A DNA stretch of 64,000 nucleotides, from NCBI GenBank assembly GCA_020438795.1, contig JAGQTY010000001.1, positions 1-64,000 of the forward strand, in the 5' to 3' direction. This stretch comes from Actinomycetota bacterium. Lineage in GTDB: Bacteria; Actinomycetota; Actinomycetes; S36-B12; GCA-2699445. Made by a program: the position numbers and the translations under genes. Positions 54,856-63,632 of the stretch are shown here, in pieces (position 1 is the stretch's first letter; each line of letters begins with the position of its first letter). The notes under the pieces are model-generated. The model did not search any database. It was not told where the DNA came from and was given only the letters and a program-made list of their open reading frames with translations.

Positions 54856-56928
54856 TCAGGTTGGCACGCCAACGACCGCCGATTCGCGGAGCATCTGCAC
54901 CGCCTGGACCAGCTCCCCCAGCGCGGCTGGTACAGGTTCGGGGGGCGCGGTGGGCGCCGGCGGCGATCCGGCCCGCACTGCAGCGGCAGCGTCCAGCAGC
55001 TGCCACCGGATCGCTGAGACGGTGTCCCCGCCCTGGGACCGCACCTGCGCCACTACGGCAGGTCGGCTCAGCACACCGGACACCGAATCACGGACACCCT
55101 CGCAGGCACCCACAAGGTCCTGATAGGCCACCGGGAGGCCGCTGGCACCGCCCGGCTCATCTCGCTGGGCCGCGAGAATCGCAAGTGCGTTGTCCGTGGT
55201 CAGCACACAGCGCCGGTGCAGTCGCATGGACTGCGCACCGTCCGCAGTCGGCCCGAGCGCCGTTCCGACGTAGTCGGCCAGCGCCGTGACGGCCCGTGCC
55301 AGGGCGGGGGGTGCCAAGAGGTCGGCACGGTTCGGCAGGACCCAGACATTCGCCGTGAGTGCGATCAGCCCACCCAGCAAGGTGAACACGATCCGTAGGC
55401 CCGGGGTCTCCAGCGTCGGGGGCGTGAAGATGGCATAGACGAGCATGATCGAGGGGGTCAGACAGATCACCCAGTAGAAGTAGTTCACCGTCATGAATGC
55501 CAGCCCGACCCCCACCAGCAGCGAAACAGTGACGATCTCGACAGCCGGCTCGCCGGTGAGCAGCTGCGCCGCCAGGCCACCGAGCAGCGCTCCCACCACA
55601 GTGCCCAGCATCCGCTGATAGAAGCGGTGGTAGGCCGCACCCATCATCGGTTTCAGAACGACAACCACAGTGAGCAGGGCCCAGTCGGCGTGCGGCCAGT
55701 CTGTGAACGCCATGAACGCGGCTCCCACCGCGGCCGCCGTGGCAAACCGGACGGAGAACCGCAGTACCGGCGACGTGATGACGAGGTTCGCTCGAATCCT
55801 CTGCCACACACCCGGCATGTCCCAGAGCTGCTGGTCCCATGCAGCGCGCTGCGGGCCCTGTCGCTGCAACTGTGCCAGGCGCTCCAGATCGGCTGCTAGG
55901 GGATTGTCGGAGGGACCGGAGTCCCGCAGTGGTCCGCCAGACTCAGACTCGATGAAGGCATCAGTCGCTGCGGCAGCAGTTTTGAGCCAGGTAGCCAGGG
56001 CCCTGTGCCCGGCGGAGGACTCACGCAGCTGATCGGCGCAGGACTCCAGCGCGTCGGCAGCGGCCACCTGGTCCCGCAGCGCGACCCCTCGAGCCGAAGC
56101 ATCGTGAAAGGTGTTGCGAGCCGCGATGGAGATCGCGATGAGGTGGCTGACCAGTGAGCGGCCCGCAGCCCGTCGGTTTCGATCGGGCGCCCAGAGCGAC
56201 AAGGGCGTGGTTGCCACAAGGGCCTGTTCGACCGCGCTCGACGCTGCTCGCCTGGCTCGCTTGAGCTCGACATCGGTCATGTCGACCGTCCCGCGCAGAC
56301 GCCCGACGAATGCATCCACAAGATCGGCCTGTGCGATGAATGCTGCCTCGACAGCTCGTAGCGTCGGCTGCGGTTGCAGCCGCCAGCTGATCGCGATGAG
56401 GAACGCAGACCAGAGCGCGGCCGGCAGGGGAAGCAGAAACAGTTGCCACAACGCGGGTGCATGCGGCTGGTCCCCGATGCCGACGGCCAGGAATGCGGCG
56501 ATGGGGCTCACCGCCGCTGCAGCTGCGCCCGTCCGGCCCAGCTGCGGGAGGAACCCTGAGATGAACGCGACGATCGCCATGTACCCCATGAGCGTGATGC
56601 TCCAGTGCCCGGCGATCACCCCCACACCCAGCAGCACCGACGTCGACAGGCTGATCAGCAGCGTGGACACCAGATTCTCCATCGGGGAATCCCACTGACC
56701 GGCGAGCGCGATGGTGATGGAGACCAGAACACTGGCGACGAGCGCAACCGGAGCGAAGCCCCAGGCCACGCCCAGCGCCAACGGCACTCCGAACCCGAAG
56801 ACCGCTCGCAGCCCGGTGAGCCAATCGGGGCGCGCGCCACCGAGGCCGAAGAAGTCCCGCAGTGTGCCCGCGAACCGAGGTCCTGTCCGGGGTTCCATGG
56901 TCGCCATTCTGACGCAGCGCAATGTCAT
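54856..56928 (-). CDS. FUSC family (fusaric acid resistance-like) membrane protein
   Basis: This large membrane protein (up to 690 residues) has the typical duplicated layout: about six transmembrane helices in the first 175 residues, a long cytoplasmic helical region (about 180-370), a second block of about six helices (FSVRFATAAAVGAAFMAF, DWALLTVVVVLKP, then LLVGVGLAFMTVNYFYWV) and a helical C-terminal domain. ADWALLTVVVVLKPMMGAAYHRFYQRMLGTVVGAL, read as two stretches, is the FUSC signature. Members are efflux-type transporters or aromatic acid exporters; the substrate is unknown. The start may be ATG 56928, 56907 or 56898; none has a clear ribosome binding site. Confidence 0.88.
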   Translation of the reverse strand: MTLRCVRMATMEPRTGPRFAGTLRDFFGLGGARPDWLTGLRAVFGFGVPLALGVAWGFAPVALVASVLVSITIALAGQWDSPMENLVSTLLISLSTSVLLGVGVIAGHWSITLMGYMAIVAFISGFLPQLGRTGAAAAAVSPIAAFLAVGIGDQPHAPALWQLFLLPLPAALWSAFLIAISWRLQPQPTLRAVEAAFIAQADLVDAFVGRLRGTVDMTDVELKRARRAASSAVEQALVATTPLSLWAPDRNRRAAGRSLVSHLIAISIAARNTFHDASARGVALRDQVAAADALESCADQLRESSAGHRALATWLKTAAAATDAFIESESGGPLRDSGPSDNPLAADLERLAQLQRQGPQRAAWDQQLWDMPGVWQRIRANLVITSPVLRFSVRFATAAAVGAAFMAFTDWPHADWALLTVVVVLKPMMGAAYHRFYQRMLGTVVGALLGGLAAQLLTGEPAVEIVTVSLLVGVGLAFMTVNYFYWVICLTPSIMLVYAIFTPPTLETPGLRIVFTLLGGLIALTANVWVLPNRADLLAPPALARAVTALADYVGTALGPTADGAQSMRLHRRCVLTTDNALAILAAQRDEPGGASGLPVAYQDLVGACEGVRDSVSGVLSRPAVVAQVRSQGGDTVSAIRWQLLDAAAAVRAGSPPAPTAPPEPVPAALGELVQAVQMLRESAVVGVPT

Positions 56929-57000
56929 GGGTCTGCCTGTTCGGCACAGGCGTTGACTCCGATCGTTGCACCTCCACTGGCGAGGCTACGGCCACGGGCC

Positions 57001-57006
57001 TACCGT
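57001..57006 (+). promoter_or_regulatory. -10 box TACCGT, leaderless start of msrB
   Basis: TACCGT ends six bases before ATG 57013. No ribosome binding site is present. Confidence 0.5.
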
Positions 57007-57012
57007 GGCTGC

Positions 57013-57426
57013 ATGGATGAGTTTCCCGTCAGTATGAGCGAGGACGAGTGGCGACAACGACTCACGCCCGACGAGTACCGGGTTCTGCGTCAGGCCGGCA
57101 CCGAGGCGCCCTACCGTGGCGAATACACCGATACCGAGACCGAGGGTGTGTACTCCTGCCGTGCCTGCGGGGCCGAACTGTTCCGCAGCACCGAGAAATT
57201 CCACAGCCATTGCGGGTGGCCCAGCTTCTATTCCGCCATGGCCGGAGATGCCGTGATCGAGACTGAGGACCGGTCGCTGGGAATGCTGCGCACCGAGGTC
57301 ACCTGCGCGAACTGCGGGTCGCACCTGGGGCACGTCTTTGCGGGCGAGGGCTACGACACACCCACGGATCTGCGCTACTGCATCAACTCGATCTCCCTGC
57401 GCCTCGAACCGAATTCGCACGAGTAG
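57013..57426 (+). CDS. msrB: Peptide-methionine (R)-S-oxide reductase MsrB
   Basis: MsrB reduces R-methionine sulfoxide in proteins. The 137-residue protein has the four zinc cysteines (Cys49/Cys52 in YSCRACG, Cys98/Cys101 in TCANCG) and the catalytic Cys123 in RYCINSISL, with HCGWPSFYSA and HLGHVFAGEGYDTPTDLRYC as family motifs. There is no MsrA partner nearby. It has a leaderless-type promoter and is divergent from the FUSC gene and convergent with the SDR gene. Confidence 0.96.
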   Translation: MDEFPVSMSEDEWRQRLTPDEYRVLRQAGTEAPYRGEYTDTETEGVYSCRACGAELFRSTEKFHSHCGWPSFYSAMAGDAVIETEDRSLGMLRTEVTCANCGSHLGHVFAGEGYDTPTDLRYCINSISLRLEPNSHE

Positions 57427-57504
57427 TCCCGTCCGCGTGCCGCTCACCGAGCACCTATGGCTCTCGGCACGCGCCGCAAAGCCGTGCCCAGGAAGTGGAA
57501 GCGA

Positions 57505-58200
57505 TCAGCCGGCGAGTCGGCCCAGGTGAGCGTCGATGACCGCGCCGTTGATGATCGGGGTGTGGGCAGCTTGGTAGACGAGGTCCGCGATCTCGTCCGG
57601 TTCGATCAGACGGTGGGCGTGGGTCAGCTTCAGGACCTCCTGACGATCCACCACCCCGTCATTCATGAGACCCTCCAGCATCGGGGTGCGCACGTGGCCG
57701 GGCTTGATACAGCATGTGTGGACGTCATCGCGGTCCAGATCCTGACAGGTAGCACGCATGAGTCCCACGACCGCATGCTTCGCCGTGGCGTAGGAGGCGG
57801 TGAGCCCGAAGGCCGTCTCCGACACGATGGAACCGATGAAGATGACGGAGGACCGTGCACCCATCAACGGGATCACTTCTCGGTCGATCCTCGCTGCCGA
57901 GACGACCATGGTCTCAAGGAAGGAACGCAGGGTGTCCGGGTTCACCTCGAGCGCCGAGTCTGCGGTGGTCTCCGCCGCATTGTGAACTACACAGAGCCGT
58001 TCACCGGCGACCAGAACGGACCGCAGGATTGTGGGATCCCAGTCGGGGTCGGACAGATCAACGGTGAGGTTGTCCGCATCTGGAACAGGACATGGCCTGC
58101 GGGAGAGGTTGATCACTCGCCAGCCTGCCGCTGCGAACCGCTCGGCCACAGCCAGGCCGATCCCGCTGCTGCCACCCGTGACGAGCAAGCTGTCACTCAT
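57505..58200 (-). CDS. Short-chain dehydrogenase/reductase, possibly pterin-linked
   Basis: The 231-residue protein has the Rossmann motif LLVTGGSSGIGLAVAERF, an NAA motif (VVHNAAETT) and the catalytic Ser/Tyr-x3-Lys (FIGSIVSETAFGLTASYATAKHA). The gene overlaps the end of the PTPS-like gene by eight bases, so the two are translated together. In other organisms a PTPS and an SDR (sepiapterin reductase) are consecutive steps of tetrahydropterin synthesis. That function is an inference from pairing only. Start ATG 58200 is preferred over ATG 58209. Confidence 0.82.
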   Translation of the reverse strand: MSDSLLVTGGSSGIGLAVAERFAAAGWRVINLSRRPCPVPDADNLTVDLSDPDWDPTILRSVLVAGERLCVVHNAAETTADSALEVNPDTLRSFLETMVVSAARIDREVIPLMGARSSVIFIGSIVSETAFGLTASYATAKHAVVGLMRATCQDLDRDDVHTCCIKPGHVRTPMLEGLMNDGVVDRQEVLKLTHAHRLIEPDEIADLVYQAAHTPIINGAVIDAHLGRLAG

Positions 58201-58699
58201 CAGATCCACTCCATCTCGTCACTGCCCATTGCCCGGGCGTGGTCGCAACCCTGACACTCAGCTCCAGGATCCGAAAGCGATCGATCTCGTCGCGCTCCGC
58301 CGTCAGCCGGGTGACGAACCAGCGGCTCAGTTCTTCCGATGTCGTGTTGGTCAGCGGTAGCTCCAGCACGTCAGCCTTCGGAAGCGAGATCACGTCGCCG
58401 TTGAACACGAGCTCGACATTCCCGGCCCGCCCAGAGACAGCGAGGTGAGGAGACTGCATGGGGACGAGGAACCTGCAGTTCAGTTCCTGACACAGAGCCA
58501 CGAGCTTGCGCCGGTAGATCCGGTAGTCGAAGGTGAGCCCTTCAGCCGAGACAGGCGCCACCAGTTCCGCGCCGACCAGGAAGTTGTGACCATGGACGGG
58601 CTCGCGCTGCGTGGCTGAGAAGATTGTGAAGTGCCCACTGGAGAACTTCATGGCCTCCTTCTGCAGCTCAATGCGCGCGTAGTGCGTCATGGGCGCCAT
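58193..58699 (-). CDS. 6-pyruvoyl-tetrahydropterin synthase / QueD-like protein
   Basis: The 168-residue protein has the T-fold PTPS pattern with the zinc histidines in MKFSSGHFTIF and VHGHNF and a C-terminal LTNTTSEELSRWFV (glutamate for substrate binding). The catalytic cysteine of QueD (CxxxHGH) is replaced: the sequence reads REPVHGHNF, with a Glu three residues before the first His. This suggests a chemistry different from classical QueD or animal PTPS. ATG 58699 has TATCCT six bases upstream (leaderless type). It diverges from the secreted BNR protein and is followed by the overlapping SDR gene. Confidence 0.83.
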   Translation of the reverse strand: MAPMTHYARIELQKEAMKFSSGHFTIFSATQREPVHGHNFLVGAELVAPVSAEGLTFDYRIYRRKLVALCQELNCRFLVPMQSPHLAVSGRAGNVELVFNGDVISLPKADVLELPLTNTTSEELSRWFVTRLTAERDEIDRFRILELSVRVATTPGQWAVTRWSGSDE

Positions 58700-58705
58700 C
58701 CTGAA

Positions 58706-58711
58706 AGGATA
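58706..58711 (-). promoter_or_regulatory. -10 box TATCCT, leaderless start of the PTPS-like gene
   Basis: TATCCT on the minus strand ends six bases before ATG 58699. This decides the start over Met at 58690. Confidence 0.5.
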
Positions 58712-58772
58712 TTGCCCCCTACCGAAGGTGTCGCGGCGTGCGCTCCCGGCCTGTGGCCCGAGGGCTGGCGAA

Positions 58773-58801
58773 TGGATCCAGCCGCCGTCAGCAGCTACGT
58801 T
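58773..58801 (+). promoter_or_regulatory. Promoter of the BNR-repeat gene (leaderless)
   Basis: TGGATC at 58773-58778 and TACGTT at 58796-58801 are spaced by 17 bases. The GTG start at 58808 follows the -10 box by six bases. Confidence 0.5.
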
Positions 58802-58807
58802 GGAACC

Positions 58808-60466
58808 GTGAATCGTACCCACTTGAAACCGGCCGTCATCGTCCTTGTCGGGTTGTTCCTCGCCCCGCTCCTGACCTCGGTGCCTGCCCAGGCAGCCACC
58901 TGGCATGAGCGGACGATGACCGAGGTCGATGCCGTCGGCAGCAGCCCGAACGTCGCGGCGAGCCGCGACGGACAGGTCATGGTGGTGGGGTTCAGCCAAC
59001 AGGTCGGTACGCAGAATCAGGCCCTCGCACGCGTCAGCACCGATGGTGGCACCAGCTGGCAACCGGTTGAGCTATCGGGCCCAGGGGTGGATGCCGGCCG
59101 GGTCCGGTCGGCAGTCAGCGGTGACGGACGTACCATCGTCATGGCCTGGGGCGAGAGCGACGGCGCTGGTGGAGCGACCAAGTGGCGGCTGAGTACCGAT
59201 ACCGGCCAGACCTGGGCCACGACAGTGCTCGATGCGAGCTCGTCGAAGTTCAGTGACCCTGAGGTTGCCGTCAGTGATGGGGGAGGGACGATCGCAGCCA
59301 CGTGGGCGGATGGCAGCGAAGCGCTGGCGCGCTACAGCTTCGACGCTGGCGGCACCTGGCACGACACCAGCCTGACCGAGCCGGGGTACTTCCTCTGGGC
59401 CAACACGAAGCCAGTGCTCACCACCAGCGGGAACGGGCGGGTGCTCGGATTCGGGTGGACCGCCGCACGCAACGATCAGCCTGCCCATTCCAACACCTCC
59501 TATGTGCGCTGGACCATGGATAGTGGCGCTTCGTGGACCCCGCGCACGGTGGCACCGGACGCGATCACCGCGCCCAGCCTGGCAACCAGTACCGATGGCC
59601 AAGTACTGGCGACGGGTATGACCCGGTCTCTGTACAGCTCGGATACCGGCGTTGCCGGCATGGAATACAGCACCGACGGTGGGCAGACCTGGACCGATCG
59701 CACCTTGTACCGAACCGAGCCACAGACCCGCACGCTCCCGGTAGTGGTCGGCACAGTCAGCGGCGACGGTACGACCATGGTCTTCACGTGGAACCAGGAG
59801 AACAGCAAGGTCCGGTCCGCGACGAGCACCGACCGTGGGATGAGCTGGTCCGACGCCACGATCTACACCGCGGCTGCCCAGCCCTACACCGGCGTGAGCG
59901 CAGACGGGATGACCATCGCCCACACCTGGAACAACGGCGGCATCCGCACCAAGTACACCAGCGACCAAGGGGCGACCTGGACCACCCGCAAGGTGAGCGA
60001 GGCCGACTCATCGAGCTACGACATGGCCCTGACAGGAGACGGCAACACGCTGCTGAACACGTGGGAGAGCCCGGACGGCAGTATCGAGACCGAGTGGTCC
60101 CACGACCTGTCCACCCCGAATCCGCCGCCCACAATGCGCGTCCAGGCCCGGGGAGCGGGCAAGGCACTGGCGTTCGGGAAGCGCACGAAGGTCGTCTCAG
60201 GGGTCCAGACCAGCGGACAGATCAAGCACGTCAAGGTCGAGTGCCTGGTGCGGGGCAAGGCGCTGAAGGGCAAGAAGAAGCGCAACATCTGCAAGCCCAA
60301 GGTCCGCACGGGCAAAGCGAACGCGCGGGTCTGGGTCAAGCCCACGTGTAACCGGGGGCTGCGAATCCGGGTGGGCATCAAGGTCAGCCAGACCAATCAC
60401 CCGACCGGTGACTGGCACCGGACCTGGAAGATGAAGCGGAAAGGCGGACGCAGGTGCAGCGCATAG
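58808..60466 (+). CDS. Secreted BNR/Asp-box repeat protein
   Basis: The 552-residue protein starts with a clear signal peptide (VNRTHLKPAVIVLVGLFLAP, cut after VPAQA). At least seven Asp-box (BNR) motifs S-x-D-x-G-x-(S/T)-W follow (STDGGTSWQP, STDTGQTWAT, SFDAGGTWHD, TMDSGASWTP, STDGGQTWTD, STDRGMSWSD, TSDQGATWTT), so a six- or seven-bladed beta-propeller like sialidases or photosynthesis-assembly propellers is expected. The arginine triad of sialidases is not evident, so enzymatic activity is doubtful. The last 90 residues form a very basic, Cys-containing domain (VECLVRGKALKGKKKRNICK). Confidence 0.82.
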   Translation: MNRTHLKPAVIVLVGLFLAPLLTSVPAQAATWHERTMTEVDAVGSSPNVAASRDGQVMVVGFSQQVGTQNQALARVSTDGGTSWQPVELSGPGVDAGRVRSAVSGDGRTIVMAWGESDGAGGATKWRLSTDTGQTWATTVLDASSSKFSDPEVAVSDGGGTIAATWADGSEALARYSFDAGGTWHDTSLTEPGYFLWANTKPVLTTSGNGRVLGFGWTAARNDQPAHSNTSYVRWTMDSGASWTPRTVAPDAITAPSLATSTDGQVLATGMTRSLYSSDTGVAGMEYSTDGGQTWTDRTLYRTEPQTRTLPVVVGTVSGDGTTMVFTWNQENSKVRSATSTDRGMSWSDATIYTAAAQPYTGVSADGMTIAHTWNNGGIRTKYTSDQGATWTTRKVSEADSSSYDMALTGDGNTLLNTWESPDGSIETEWSHDLSTPNPPPTMRVQARGAGKALAFGKRTKVVSGVQTSGQIKHVKVECLVRGKALKGKKKRNICKPKVRTGKANARVWVKPTCNRGLRIRVGIKVSQTNHPTGDWHRTWKMKRKGGRRCSA

Positions 60467-60491
60467 CTGGGGAACTGACGCCTGTCGCCGG

Positions 60492-60509
60492 GGCCCGCAC
60501 CAGCGGGCC
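60492..60509. terminator. Hairpin between convergent BNR and EamA genes
   Basis: GGCCCGC at 60492-60498 and GCGGGCC at 60503-60509 form a perfect seven-base-pair GC stem with loop ACCA, in the 84-base gap between the two convergent genes. Confidence 0.6.
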
Positions 60510-60550
60510 GACCTGTCCAACGCCGCAGTCTCGGCTCACGGCGCCGCCCA

Positions 60551-61384
60551 TCAGCCTGCACTGATCGCAATCACTCCGACCAGGGCCAGGCTGACGCCGA
60601 GATATTGCACCCCCCGCAAACGTTCGCGGTGGATCAGCCAAGCAAGGAGCACCGTGACCACAGGGTACAGGGAGCCGAGTACCGAGATCACGGCCAGCAG
60701 TCCCATCGTGGTGGCGATCCCGAAGATCAAATTCGCGCCGACATCGAAGCCCCCGATCACACCGATGATCGGCAGGTCGCCTGGTTGCAGACCCCCCAGC
60801 GATCGTGCGGCCAGCGCGGCCAGAACGGCCAGCAGCGTGGACGTCGCCCGCTGCGTGGTCATGGTCATCACCGCCGACGTCTGCGCGCCCACGGCCACGA
60901 ATGTCAGGAACAGCCCGAACATCAGCGCGGCGATCCCTGCATAAAGCACCGGCCGCAGTCCCACGGACCCCTCGAGCTCCGGCCCACAGGCGAGTACCAC
61001 GCCAGCGACCGCGACCACGATGCCCAGGTACTGCCAGGGCGCTGGCGTCTCGCCTGTCAGCAGTCCAGCCCCCAACGGCACCAGCACACCGAGGGCGGCG
61101 ATGGGCGAAACGATCGTCATGCGCCCGACTGCGAGCGCCTGATAGAAGAAGACCAGACCGGTCAGGCCGCTGAGGCTGGCGAGCACCCCCCAGACCCAGA
61201 CGCTCGCCAGGGTGTCCAGCGCCCATGCTCCGGCAGCAGTGGCGACGATGACCATGATCAGCAGTCCGACCACCTGGGCCGAACCGGCGACTGCCAGCGC
61301 CGGTCGCCGCCTGCTGAGGGTGCCAGCCATGAAGTCGGCACTCCCCCACATGACACTGCTGAGCAGCGCCAGCACTGCCCCCAT
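60551..61384 (-). CDS. EamA/DMT superfamily transporter
   Basis: The 277-residue protein consists of ten transmembrane helices in two EamA repeats. The first begins MGAVLALLSSVMWGSADFMA; the second contains ATTMGLLAVISVLGSLYPVVTVLLAWLIHRERL, with the conserved glutamate-arginine after helix nine. Substrates of such metabolite exporters cannot be inferred. ATG 61384 is preceded by GGAGG at good spacing. Confidence 0.9.
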   Translation of the reverse strand: MGAVLALLSSVMWGSADFMAGTLSRRRPALAVAGSAQVVGLLIMVIVATAAGAWALDTLASVWVWGVLASLSGLTGLVFFYQALAVGRMTIVSPIAALGVLVPLGAGLLTGETPAPWQYLGIVVAVAGVVLACGPELEGSVGLRPVLYAGIAALMFGLFLTFVAVGAQTSAVMTMTTQRATSTLLAVLAALAARSLGGLQPGDLPIIGVIGGFDVGANLIFGIATTMGLLAVISVLGSLYPVVTVLLAWLIHRERLRGVQYLGVSLALVGVIAISAG

Positions 61385-61572
61385 GTCGCCTCCAGTGCTT
61401 CTGCGGACCTGCCCTGACGGTGCAGCGCAGGTCAGCGGTCCTGGCAGCATCGTGCCACCAGCAGCACCGCGGTCGCACTTTCAGCGTGGCAGGCCGCAGC
61501 TCAGCCTTTCCACGAAAAGATGGCCAGGCCGCGACCTTGGTTCCGCGGGTGAGCCAATCGGATGAGCCAGCG

Positions 61573-62244
61573 TCAGCTCAGGGTCCTGAGCAGGTCCTGA
61601 GGATCGCGGTGGCGCCCGGTGTAGAAGGGAATCTCCTCGCGGACGTGCCGTCGTGCACCCGAACCCCGCAGATGGCGCATGAGGTCGACGATCCGGTGCA
61701 ACTCGTCGGCCTCGAACGCGAGGATCCACTCGTAGTCTCCGAGCGCGAAGCTTGAGACGGTGTTGGCCCTCACATCCGGATAGCCGCGAGCCATCTGCCC
61801 GTGCTCGCGCAGCAGGTCGCGACGTTCCTCGTCGGGCAGCAGATACCACTCGTAGGAGCGCACGAACGGGTACACGCACAGGTAATCCTTCGGCTCCTCA
61901 CCCGAGAGGAAGGCCGGGACGTGGGACTTGTTGAACTCGGCCGGCCGGTGCAGCGCCAGCTGCGACCATACAGGGGTGAGCTCGCGGCCGAGTTCGCTGC
62001 GCCGGAACCGGTGGTAGGCGGCCTGGAGCTCATCGCTGTCCTCGTGGTGAGTCCAGATCATGAGATCCGCATCGGCGCGCAGTCCTGCGACGTCGTACCA
62101 CCCCCTGGTCGTCACGCCGTCGAAAGCCGCTTGCGCCTCCTTGCGAGCCTGATCATCGTCGCGCAACGGGGCTGGAGCGGCGAACACGCTCCACATCGCG
62201 TAGCTGATGGACTCGTTGATCGCTCTGACCTCACCGGGACGCAT
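61573..62244 (-). CDS. hemQ: Coproheme decarboxylase HemQ (chlorite dismutase-like)
   Basis: HemQ performs the last step of the coproporphyrin-dependent haem pathway in Actinobacteria and Firmicutes. The 223-residue protein shows the N-terminal [14 protein letters not shown], the [21 protein letters not shown] region, [13 protein letters not shown] with conserved tyrosines and [26 protein letters not shown], all family typical. CACAAT lies six bases before ATG 62244. The hemY-type gene lies 1.4 kb away on the same strand, so haem genes cluster here, although the deacetylase gene intervenes on the other strand. Confidence 0.92.
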   Translation of the reverse strand: MRPGEVRAINESISYAMWSVFAAPAPLRDDDQARKEAQAAFDGVTTRGWYDVAGLRADADLMIWTHHEDSDELQAAYHRFRRSELGRELTPVWSQLALHRPAEFNKSHVPAFLSGEEPKDYLCVYPFVRSYEWYLLPDEERRDLLREHGQMARGYPDVRANTVSSFALGDYEWILAFEADELHRIVDLMRHLRGSGARRHVREEIPFYTGRHRDPQDLLRTLS

Positions 62245-62379
62245 GGCCCCATTGTGCCTCAGCTCACCCTTGGGACCAACCTCCTGGGCGTTCCCGGCCG
62301 GGCCGTCTCTGCCCGGTTGTCACAGGACTGTGACGGCGCGGACCCGGCGCCCGCCCACGACCCATGGCAGACTGAACCA

Positions 62380-63141
62380 GTGAAGTCCCGGATCATGCTC
62401 CTGCCTGCCATCGCCGTGTTGCTCCTCTCTGCCTGCGCCTCGGGCGACAGTTCTTCCATGTCGATCGAGTCCTCGTCGGGCGCCGCTGATGCGCAAGCCG
62501 TCAACCCGACAGCTTCGACTTCGGCCACCCCGCAGGCGTCCGAATCGGCATCCCCGACTTCATCGAAGGTCCTGTATCTCACCTTCGATGACGGGCCCGC
62601 GGCCAGCGGTACGGGCGAGATCCTGAAGCTGCTCGACAAGTACGACGCGAAGGCGGTGTTCTTCGTCTACGGCGAAATGGCGGTGCAGCGCAAGAAGCAG
62701 TTGAAGGAGATCGTGGCCCACGGACAGACCATCGGGAACCACACCTGGCATCACGACAACCTCGCGGACATGAGTGAGGCACAGATCGTCGAGGAGCTGG
62801 ATTCCGTGGCCGACCTTGTCGGAGATGACATGGCAGCCTGCGTGAGGCCTCCCTATCTCGGTGTCGACGATCAGGTGTTCGCAGTGGCACGCAAGCACGG
62901 CTACAAGGTGGTCATGGGTGATCTCGGCTCCAACGACTGGGCCAACCCCCCGACCGACGAACTGGTCGCAAACCTGAAATCGATCACCAAGAACGGCAAC
63001 AACATCATCATGCATGACGGCCCGGAGGATCGTGCCAGCACCATTGCCGCGCTCAAGGTCATGCTCCCCTGGTGGCAGGACAAGGGCTACACGTTCGAGA
63101 CGCTGCCGAACTGCACCCAACCACTGTCGGAGAAGCAGTAG
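62380..63141 (+). CDS. Polysaccharide deacetylase (NodB domain) lipoprotein
   Basis: The 253-residue carbohydrate esterase family 4 protein begins with a signal peptide and lipobox (LLLSAC, Cys19), then a Ser/Ala-rich linker of about 40 residues. The NodB domain shows TFDDGP (catalytic Asp70, metal Asp71), the metal histidines in IGNHTWHHDNLADM, RPPYLGVDDQV and the C-terminal IIMHDGPED. It probably deacetylates peptidoglycan or another surface glycan on the outer face of the membrane. The start is GTG 62380; the longer open frame lies antisense to hemQ. Confidence 0.92.
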   Translation: MKSRIMLLPAIAVLLLSACASGDSSSMSIESSSGAADAQAVNPTASTSATPQASESASPTSSKVLYLTFDDGPAASGTGEILKLLDKYDAKAVFFVYGEMAVQRKKQLKEIVAHGQTIGNHTWHHDNLADMSEAQIVEELDSVADLVGDDMAACVRPPYLGVDDQVFAVARKHGYKVVMGDLGSNDWANPPTDELVANLKSITKNGNNIIMHDGPEDRASTIAALKVMLPWWQDKGYTFETLPNCTQPLSEKQ

Positions 63142-63147
63142 CCCCGA

Positions 63148-63166
63148 CCGGCAACCCGCGTGCCGG
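63148..63166. terminator. Hairpin between convergent deacetylase and DUF2752 genes
   Basis: CCGGCA at 63148-63153 and TGCCGG at 63161-63166 form a six-base-pair stem with a seven-base loop, in the 32-base gap between the stops of the two genes. Confidence 0.45.
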
Positions 63167-63173
63167 GAGCAAT

Positions 63174-63632
63174 TCAGGCGACAGAGTCGAGATACTCGAG
63201 TCCGGGCAGATTCCGCACGATCATGAAGAGCAGGAGCAGTACACCGCCGGCGATCAGCAGGATGTTGCGGACGCGCGCGTTGCTCCACAGGCGCCGGCGG
63301 CCGATCCCGATCACGGCCGCGATGAGGCCAAGCACAATGACCGGGAGCCCAAGCACCACCAACGCATTGTGATCCATCGCCTCAGCCACATTCCCGTGGG
63401 CCAGATCGTGCAGCGCACGTGAGCCGCCACACAGCGGACAGTCCAACCCGGTCAGGGTGAGGAGCAGACAGGGCGGGATGAGTCCCTGCTCATGAGGATC
63501 CGTGGCTGCGAAGTATGCGACTCCCAGCGTCACTCCACCGAGCGCCGCGGCAGGAGCGAGCCATGGGCGCGACCCGCTGACCTGGCCCGGCGGCTTTTCA
63601 GCCAGGTCCCTGCCGTCGGTCACCGCGGTCAT
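63174..63632 (-). CDS. DUF2752 family membrane protein
   Basis: The 152-residue protein has the DUF2752 signature GLDCPLCGGSRALHDLAHGNVAEAMDHN and about three to four transmembrane helices. The family is of unknown function; the CPxCG-x-x-R-A motif is conserved. Its ATG overlaps the hemY stop by one base (TGATG), so it is translationally coupled to hemY. Confidence 0.88.
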   Translation of the reverse strand: MTAVTDGRDLAEKPPGQVSGSRPWLAPAAALGGVTLGVAYFAATDPHEQGLIPPCLLLTLTGLDCPLCGGSRALHDLAHGNVAEAMDHNALVVLGLPVIVLGLIAAVIGIGRRRLWSNARVRNILLIAGGVLLLLFMIVRNLPGLEYLDSVA

